A DNA stretch of 11,338 bases from an uncultured Lachnospiraceae bacterium (GTDB lineage Bacteria; Bacillota_A; Clostridia; Lachnospirales; Lachnospiraceae). The stretch is from positions 1-11,338 of the forward strand of contig USPJ01000016.1 in the NCBI GenBank assembly GCA_900556645.1. The letters are read 5' to 3'. Position 1 is the stretch's first letter; the number at the start of each line of letters is the position of its first letter. Below, one piece after another: positions 5,916 to 11,338 of this stretch. A program made the position numbers and the translations under genes. Below the pieces are notes generated by a model. It worked only from the letters and a program-made list of their open reading frames with translations. It was not told the DNA's origin and searched no databases.

Positions 5916-8069
5916 ATGGGAACAATCAAACGAATTTTCAAAGATGATATGCGAAATTTAATCAAGCATTTTTTTGCCTTGATAATTATCATAGGTGTTT
6001 GTTTTCTGCCGGCATTATATGCATGGTTTAATATCTATTCCAACTGGGATCCATATGGAAATACAGAAGGATTGAAGCTGGCAGCAGTTTCTATGGATAA
6101 AGGCTACACTAATGAAAACGGGGAATACCAGAATGTTGGAGAAGGTATTATAGAAGAACTGCGTGAAAATAAATCTGTGGAGTGGCATTTTGTAAAGGAT
6201 GAAAAAGAAGCACTGGCAGGAATTAAAGATGGTACCTATTATGCAGCAGTTGTTATATCGGAAGATTTTACATACAACATGTATAATATGTTTACAGAAG
6301 AGGTAGAACAGCCTGCTATCACCTTTTATCAGAATCAGAAGAAAAATCCGGTTGCCAATAAAATCAGTGATACAGTAGTTGAAAAGGTACAGGATAACGT
6401 TAACGAAGAATTTATCAAAGTCATGACAAAGATGTTATTCGAGGATGCCAATGCCTTTGCGTCTGACTTGGAAAAAGAAGGCGGAGTAGACGGATTTATT
6501 GAAAAGGTCAGCCGTATCAATGATGAAATGCTAGAGTATGTGGATGTAATTGACTCTGTTATCTCAAGCAACGCAGCCTTATCTGCCAGTATAGAAGGAA
6601 CGAAAAAAGATGTCAGAAAGATGGAGGAAGGGGCGTATGCCAGCGGAGAAGCGTTAAAAAATGCTCAGGGTGAGATTGAAACGACGCAGGTTACCTTAAA
6701 TGATTACCAGAAACAGGTTAACATTACCTTACAGAGTATGCAGAGCTTGTTAAATACCATGCACAATGAGCTGGAAGCGGCAAAGCTCAGCAATGATGCA
6801 AATCAGATGATGGAAGCCGGTACATCAGTGGTAGAAAGTTGTAAACAGCTAACCACCGATTTGAATGCTCTGGCACAGGCTTTAAATAGTGCGGGAGCAC
6901 TTGGCGGCGGAGGTGTCAACAATGCCGTGACAGCAATCGGTCAAATGCAGGATACGGTAGGACAGATAGAGGCAATTTTAGGCGGCATGGGTGGAAATCC
7001 AAGTCAGAATAATATAGCAGATAAAATTGCAACTCAGGAAAAGAATATGCTGGCTATGGTGGATGACGCCTTGGTTGGTGTACAGAAATTGCAGAATAGT
7101 TTAAATAATGACCTTATGCCTGCAATGAATGAAAATATCGAAAGTCTGTCACAGATTATCGGAAATGCCAATGAGCTGATGATGTCTATGGGTCAGACAT
7201 TAGGAAGCATGGGAGATGTATTCAGTGCATTGCAGAGCACAGTATCTTACGGTAACACCAGTCTGGATAAGACCAAGGATGCTCTCTTAAAGATGAGTGA
7301 AAAACTGACCACAATGTTGGATAAGGTATCGAAAGCCCGGGAAGATGAAAAAGTCGAGATTATTATGAATACTCTGTCGGGAAACCCGGAACAGTATGCA
7401 GAATTTTTCTCGGAACCGGTTCATATTGATACAGAAAAAGTGTATTCCATTGATAATTACGGTTCTGCCGTAACACCGTTCTATACGGTACTGGCTATTT
7501 GGGTAGGGGTTATTATTCTCGCGGCAATCGTGCGGGTAAAGCCAACGGCAAGCAAGTACCCGGATGCGAAACCATATGAGTTATTCTTTGGAAGATATAC
7601 TACTTACTTTGTATTGGGTCAGATTCAGACCCTGATTACCGTTTTGGGTGATCTCTATATATTAAAAGTGCAATGTGAACATCCGTTGTTATTCTGGTTG
7701 GTATCGGCGTTTACCAGTCTGGTATTTACCATCTTCATCTATTCGCTGGCAGTCTCCTTTGGAGATGTGGGTAAGGCAGCGGTAGTCGTTATTGTGGTGT
7801 TGCAGATTGCAGGTTCCAGCGGAACCTATCCGATAGAGCTATTACCGGAATTTTTCCAAAGAGTCTATATCTTCTTCCCGTTCCCGTATGCAATCAATGC
7901 CATGCGAGAGTGTATCTCGGGAATCTATGAATATGATTTGCTGATTTATATATTGAAGCTTTCTATTTTCATTATTGTAGGACTTGTGATTGGTCTGTGG
8001 ATACGCAAGCCGTTTGAAGAGCTGAATCATTACATGGAAGAGCGTATGGAAGATACAGAGATGATGTAG
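5916..8069 (+). CDS. YhgE/Pip-family membrane protein, first paralogue
   Basis: This is a 717-residue member of the YhgE/Pip family, which includes the lactococcal phage infection protein and is related to the phage receptor YueB and EsaA. Layout: a cytoplasmic start, one membrane helix (about 18-37) followed by the hallmark LYAWFNIYSNWDPYG (34-48), and a large extracytoplasmic part. That part has a conserved early region (YYAAVVISEDF, 108-118; FYQNQKKNP, 137-145), then a long helical, coiled-coil-like stretch rich in Asn, Gln, Ser and Met (about 195-475) with a glycine break at 330-333. The C-terminus is an ABC-2-like block of about five membrane helices (519-697) with FGRYTTYFVLGQIQTLITVLG-type sequence (558-578) and GSSGTYPIELLP (633-644). 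The start at 5916 has AAAGGAG upstream; an earlier ATG at 5826 lies before the promoter. Biochemical role is not established; export, envelope function or phage adsorption are all possible. Confidence 0.9.
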   Translation: MGTIKRIFKDDMRNLIKHFFALIIIIGVCFLPALYAWFNIYSNWDPYGNTEGLKLAAVSMDKGYTNENGEYQNVGEGIIEELRENKSVEWHFVKDEKEALAGIKDGTYYAAVVISEDFTYNMYNMFTEEVEQPAITFYQNQKKNPVANKISDTVVEKVQDNVNEEFIKVMTKMLFEDANAFASDLEKEGGVDGFIEKVSRINDEMLEYVDVIDSVISSNAALSASIEGTKKDVRKMEEGAYASGEALKNAQGEIETTQVTLNDYQKQVNITLQSMQSLLNTMHNELEAAKLSNDANQMMEAGTSVVESCKQLTTDLNALAQALNSAGALGGGGVNNAVTAIGQMQDTVGQIEAILGGMGGNPSQNNIADKIATQEKNMLAMVDDALVGVQKLQNSLNNDLMPAMNENIESLSQIIGNANELMMSMGQTLGSMGDVFSALQSTVSYGNTSLDKTKDALLKMSEKLTTMLDKVSKAREDEKVEIIMNTLSGNPEQYAEFFSEPVHIDTEKVYSIDNYGSAVTPFYTVLAIWVGVIILAAIVRVKPTASKYPDAKPYELFFGRYTTYFVLGQIQTLITVLGDLYILKVQCEHPLLFWLVSAFTSLVFTIFIYSLAVSFGDVGKAAVVVIVVLQIAGSSGTYPIELLPEFFQRVYIFFPFPYAINAMRECISGIYEYDLLIYILKLSIFIIVGLVIGLWIRKPFEELNHYMEERMEDTEMM

Positions 8070-8079
8070 GAGGTGTGAA

Positions 8080-8667
8080 ATGGGCGAAAACAAAGAATAT
8101 AAAGAAATGATTGATGGATTTGTAGAATACCAGAAGAACCTCCATGCTAAGAATCAGAAGAAGATATCCGTGGGATTAAAGGTGAATATTTTGTTACCTC
8201 TTGTATTTTTGCTGTTGTGCTTTTTTTCCGACGGCTCAAAGCTGATTTTCCTGATGCTGTGGATTATCTCCTTATTTGGGATTGCATTCTATTTGGTTTA
8301 TGTGGAATTTATCGATTATAAGATTGTCAGAAAAATGAAAGAGTTTGGTATGATTTCCGATGAAGAGATGGAGAATCGAAAACTCATCGGAGACAATATT
8401 GAAACAGCCGGAGATAATCTGGTAGAACGTCTGGATGAGATTGATGAGAAAATCGATGCAAACAAAAAACGTATTGCAGAGACTTTCCAGAGCGGAAAAG
8501 AACGTTTGACGATAAACGTTTTGGAAGAAAAAGAAAAAATTCTGGAAGAAAGAGAACGCTTGCTGGAGGAAAGAGAGAAGATGATTACAAGGCTCAGACA
8601 GCGAATCAGTCAGGAGGAGTCAGAGAAAAACGCAGAGGAGGAAGAAAATCATGAAGAACATTCTTAG
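8080..8667 (+). CDS. Small two-helix membrane protein with coiled-coil tail
   Basis: I do not recognise a named family. The 195 residues show a polar N-terminus (1-30), two hydrophobic helices (about 32-49 and 54-76) joined by a short DGSK turn, and a long charged C-terminal part. From about 115 to 187 this part is a Glu/Lys/Arg-rich predicted coiled coil (for example EEKEKILEERERLLEERE, 149-166). With a hairpin of two helices both ends should be on the same, probably cytoplasmic, side. AGGAGGTG (8068-8075) overlaps the stop of the first YhgE/Pip gene, and the gap is 10 bases. Its 3' end overlaps the second YhgE/Pip gene by 17 bases. Such tight coupling between two paralogues suggests it is a partner or cytoplasmic adaptor of the YhgE/Pip pair. 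Confidence 0.8.
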   Translation: MGENKEYKEMIDGFVEYQKNLHAKNQKKISVGLKVNILLPLVFLLLCFFSDGSKLIFLMLWIISLFGIAFYLVYVEFIDYKIVRKMKEFGMISDEEMENRKLIGDNIETAGDNLVERLDEIDEKIDANKKRIAETFQSGKERLTINVLEEKEKILEERERLLEEREKMITRLRQRISQEESEKNAEEEENHEEHS

Positions 8668-10801
8668 AATTTTTGCCTCAGATGCGAAACGTCTGGCAAC
8701 CAATGTAGTAGCCGTTGTTATTATCATAGGTTTGTCCGTGATTCCTTGCCTATATGCATGGTTTAATACCTTGTCAAACTGGGATCCCTATGGCAGCGAG
8801 GCAACCAGCCATCTGAGCGTTGCTGTAGCCAATGTGGATGCAGGAACAGAAGTGGGCGGTATCGAGTTAAATATCGGTGATATGGTAATCTCCAATCTGG
8901 AAGCCAATGATAGTATTGGCTGGGTATTTACGGAAACAACCGAAGATGCGGTGGACGGAGTATATGCAGGAGATTACTATGCGGCATTGGTCATTGACGA
9001 AAGCTTTTCAAAGGACTTAATCAGTTTTTTGGGCGGAGACGTAAAACACCCGAATATTACCTATTATGAAAATGAAAAGAAAAATGCAATCGCACCAAAG
9101 ATTACAGGAAAAGTTAAGACTACCGTTCAAAAGGAAGTAAACAAAGCTTTTGTATCTACTATTGCGGAATCCATGATTAAGCTGGGAGATTATGTGGTAA
9201 CCACAGAATCGGGAGAAAGTCTCAGTTCCGTTGCCATTGGAAAACTGAAATCTCTGGACAATGATTTGCAGGCATGTATTGCGATTTTGGATTCCTATAT
9301 CAGTCTGATTGATTCTGCCAACAGTCTGATGGAGGCAGGAGAGATTGTTTCGGAACAGTTGGATGTAATGATGCAGAATGGCAGAGATATGGCCAATAAT
9401 GCACAAAGCTCCACCAATGGGATTTCCAATAGTCTGGATTCTGTTTCGGATGTGGTAGCAAATAGTCTCAACAGCCTGAATGAACAGATGAAGGTTTTAT
9501 GTAATACCATTGATGAGACACTCAAGGCAGTGGAGAGTGTGGGAAGCTTCAGCAGCGAGAAAGCAGAAACTTTGAGAGTGGCAGTGGAGGCAATACAGAC
9601 GTCCTTTAATACTGCTATGGGAAGTTTGGATAGCGGATATCTTACAGACCCGAATATTTCGGCACAGATTGATGCGGTAAATAACAGTTTTGACAGACTT
9701 CAGTCGGATTTGGAAAGCTTCTCTCAAGCAGGAGAAATGACGGCTGCAGATGCCAAGAGCATACGTGAGAATATAGTGAAAGATGCAGAAAAATGCCAAA
9801 AAGAAATGCAAAATCTGTCAGACACCTATTCTCAGGTAGTACAGCCGCAATTGGATAATACCATGAGTTCTCTTCGGAATTCCCTTACGGAGGTACAAAG
9901 TTTACTGAACGTCAGCGGAAACAGTATGTCCGGCGTGGTGGCTGCCTTGGAAAGCTATCCGGATGTGACGGGTATGGGAAGAGAATCCTTAGTAAAATCC
10001 AGAGATGAAGCAATCAGTATGGAGAAAAAGCTCAGTACCTTAATTGCGGATATAGAAGCATTGGATGGAAATAACCAATATAAGCGTCTGCTTTCACTGA
10101 TACAATCAGATCCGGATTTAATTGCAGATTTCATTTCAAATCCGGTAAAATTGGATACAGAACATGTGTATGAAATAGAGAATAACGGTTCTGCTACGGC
10201 ACCGTTTTATATCGTATTATCCATCTGGGTAGGCTCGCTGATTCTGGTGGCAATCATCCATACAAAGGTAAAGGAAAAACCGGAGGAACGGGCATATCGG
10301 AACTACCAGAAGTTTTTTGGAAGATATATTACATTTTTCTTAATTGGACAGTTACAGACGTTAATTACTGTGTTGGGTTCCGTATTGTTTGTGGGAATCC
10401 AATGTAAGCATGTATTTTTGTTCTGGCTGGCAATGGCCATTACCTCATTGGCATTTACGATGATAGCATATTCTCTGACCTATGCATTTGGAAATGTGGG
10501 TGAAGCTATCGTGGTTGTATTAATGGTAGTGCAGGTAGCAGGAAGCGGAGGAACCTTCCCGATTGAAGTACTCCCGAAGGTGTTCCAGATTCTTTATCGC
10601 TATATGCCGTTTGCCTATGCTATGGGTGCAGCCAGAGAAACCATTGCGGGAATGTACCAGAACGATTATTGGCATTACCTGGCAGGTTTGGGAGTGTATA
10701 TTATAGTTTCGTTGATTATCGGACTTGTAATTAGTATTCCGTGCAAAAAATTAATGAATAGTATTGATAAGAGTAAAGGTAAGACAGATTTGCTGATATA
10801 A
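8651..10801 (+). CDS. YhgE/Pip-family membrane protein, second paralogue
   Basis: A 716-residue paralogue of the protein at 5916-8069 with the same plan. It has a membrane helix at about 16-36, LYAWFNTLSNWDPYG (34-48), YYAALVIDESF (109-119), YYENEKKNAIAPKI (138-151), a helical extracytoplasmic middle (about 195-470), and five C-terminal helices (about 517-700). The C-terminal block has FGRYITFFLIGQLQTLITVLG-type sequence (556-576), GSGGTFPIEVLP (631-642) and ARETIAGMY (661-669). The two proteins agree closely at both ends and hardly at all in the middle, so the membrane parts are conserved while the outer helical part has diverged. The start is fixed by GAGGAGGA (8636-8643) within the preceding gene. 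The pair, nearly equal in length, could form a heterodimer. Function in the cell is unknown; phage receptor or export roles are known only for relatives. Confidence 0.9.
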   Translation: MKNILRIFASDAKRLATNVVAVVIIIGLSVIPCLYAWFNTLSNWDPYGSEATSHLSVAVANVDAGTEVGGIELNIGDMVISNLEANDSIGWVFTETTEDAVDGVYAGDYYAALVIDESFSKDLISFLGGDVKHPNITYYENEKKNAIAPKITGKVKTTVQKEVNKAFVSTIAESMIKLGDYVVTTESGESLSSVAIGKLKSLDNDLQACIAILDSYISLIDSANSLMEAGEIVSEQLDVMMQNGRDMANNAQSSTNGISNSLDSVSDVVANSLNSLNEQMKVLCNTIDETLKAVESVGSFSSEKAETLRVAVEAIQTSFNTAMGSLDSGYLTDPNISAQIDAVNNSFDRLQSDLESFSQAGEMTAADAKSIRENIVKDAEKCQKEMQNLSDTYSQVVQPQLDNTMSSLRNSLTEVQSLLNVSGNSMSGVVAALESYPDVTGMGRESLVKSRDEAISMEKKLSTLIADIEALDGNNQYKRLLSLIQSDPDLIADFISNPVKLDTEHVYEIENNGSATAPFYIVLSIWVGSLILVAIIHTKVKEKPEERAYRNYQKFFGRYITFFLIGQLQTLITVLGSVLFVGIQCKHVFLFWLAMAITSLAFTMIAYSLTYAFGNVGEAIVVVLMVVQVAGSGGTFPIEVLPKVFQILYRYMPFAYAMGAARETIAGMYQNDYWHYLAGLGVYIIVSLIIGLVISIPCKKLMNSIDKSKGKTDLLI

Positions 10802-10802
10802 T
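10794..10802 (+). promoter_or_regulatory. Possible extended -10 promoter for the MarR gene
   Basis: TGATATAAT matches the extended -10 pattern and overlaps the stop codon of the second YhgE/Pip gene. Transcription would begin near 10809, 34 bases before the regulator's start. The -35 region (TAAAGG near 10774) is poor. The regulator could use this promoter, the operon promoter at 5853, or both. Confidence 0.35.
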
Positions 10803-10842
10803 GTCAGGCGGTTTGATAATAGAGTTTGCAGGGAGGGAGAAT

Positions 10843-11338
10843 ATGTATTTAGAGTGGATGGGGAAATACCGTTTACTGGTAGAAAAGATGATTCGATATG
10901 CAAATATGTATGCAGCGATATACAAAAAAGAAGATTTCTATGGAACGGATATTCCCATCTCCTTTGAACAGGTTCAGGTGCTGGAATATCTGTTGGAAAA
11001 TGAACAGTTGAATCAAAATATGGCGATGATTGCCAGTCGATTGGGAATCACTCCCAGTAACTTCACTAGAATTGTCAATAAGCTGGTGGGAAAGGGCTTG
11101 CTGGAAAAATACTACGTGGAGGGAAATCGAAAAAATATTGTAATCCGGGTTACGGATTTGGGAAAGGAACAGTATCAGATATATTCGGAATATATTTATG
11201 AGCTGTCCTTCTCAAGACTGTTCAAGCAAATTGAGGGAATCCCGGAAGAGGAATTGAATCAGATTGCCAAGGGATTAGAAGATGCGGTGTGGAAAAAACC
11301 AGAGGAAATCCATCAACGAAAATTGATTCCGGTGGATG
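10843..11338 (+). CDS. MarR-family transcriptional regulator, 3' end cut
   Basis: An open frame runs from the ATG at 10843 to the window end without a stop (165 whole codons visible), so the gene is incomplete here. GGGAGGGAG (10831-10839) is a good ribosome binding site. The translation has the MarR plan: an N-terminal dimer helix (about 5-28), a winged helix-turn-helix with FEQVQVLEYLLENEQL (41-56), MAMIASRLGITPSNFTRIVN (60-79, the two DNA-reading helices), KLVGKGLLEKYY (80-91), the wing VEGNRKNIVIRVTDLG (92-107) and a C-terminal dimer helix. MarR proteins are mostly ligand-released repressors that control neighbouring envelope or efflux genes. Here it follows the YhgE/Pip genes by 41 bases and probably regulates them. 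Confidence 0.88.
   Translation, partial: MYLEWMGKYRLLVEKMIRYANMYAAIYKKEDFYGTDIPISFEQVQVLEYLLENEQLNQNMAMIASRLGITPSNFTRIVNKLVGKGLLEKYYVEGNRKNIVIRVTDLGKEQYQIYSEYIYELSFSRLFKQIEGIPEEELNQIAKGLEDAVWKKPEEIHQRKLIPVD

Noticed and set aside
8501..8520. Inverted repeat AACGTTT-(6)-AAACGTT inside the small coiled-coil gene
   Set aside because: It is in coding sequence, short, without a T-run, and can arise from the codons there. No regulatory role can be supported.
5853..11338. Reading the YhgE/Pip operon as a type VII secretion or anti-phage locus
   Set aside because: No WXG100, EssC/YukB ATPase, LXG toxin, nuclease or NTPase is present. Similarity of YhgE/Pip to EsaA and phage receptors alone does not show such a role.

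Overview
The window looks like a chromosomal segment of a Gram-positive Clostridia, most likely a Lachnospiraceae-type gut anaerobe. The reasons are moderately AT-rich DNA with strong AGGAGG-type ribosome binding sites, sigma-A-like promoters, a Bacillus/Clostridium-type ribD-ribE-ribBA-ribH operon under an FMN riboswitch, and a pair of YhgE/Pip-family membrane proteins. The taxon is an inference; there is no rRNA or other marker here.

Region 1 (1-3811) is the riboflavin operon. The window opens inside an FMN riboswitch (its 5' half lies outside). Two intrinsic terminators in series follow (112-142 and 218-249). Then come ribD, ribE, ribBA and ribH. ribD and ribE overlap, ribBA follows ribE closely, and ribH stands apart behind a small stem-loop that includes the ribBA stop codon. 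The four proteins make riboflavin from GTP and ribulose 5-phosphate: RibBA starts both branches, RibD deaminates and reduces the pyrimidine, RibH makes lumazine and RibE dismutates it to riboflavin. The last FMN-sensing step would shut the operon off by premature termination.

Region 2 (3812-4393) is mgsA, methylglyoxal synthase, with its own extended -10 promoter. It converges on region 3 with only 15 bases between the stop codons and no clear terminator.

Region 3 (4409-5695, minus strand) is a two-gene unit. It holds an RlmI-like class I SAM methyltransferase and, directly abutting it, a 141-residue membrane-anchored protein. The C-terminal half of that protein resembles the BECR-type RNase domains found at the ends of phage head proteins and polymorphic toxins. 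A 28-bp near-perfect palindrome (5748-5775) sits exactly over the likely promoter of this unit.

Region 4 (5853-11338, plus strand) is an envelope operon with a near-consensus promoter (TTGACA, 17 bp, TATCAT). It encodes a YhgE/Pip protein of 717 residues, a small two-helix membrane protein with a charged coiled-coil tail (195 residues), a second YhgE/Pip paralogue (716 residues), and a MarR-family regulator cut by the window end. The first three genes are tightly coupled (10-base gap, then a 17-base overlap), which suggests that the two paralogues and the small protein form one membrane complex controlled by the MarR protein. No mobile element, CRISPR array, tRNA or rRNA was seen.
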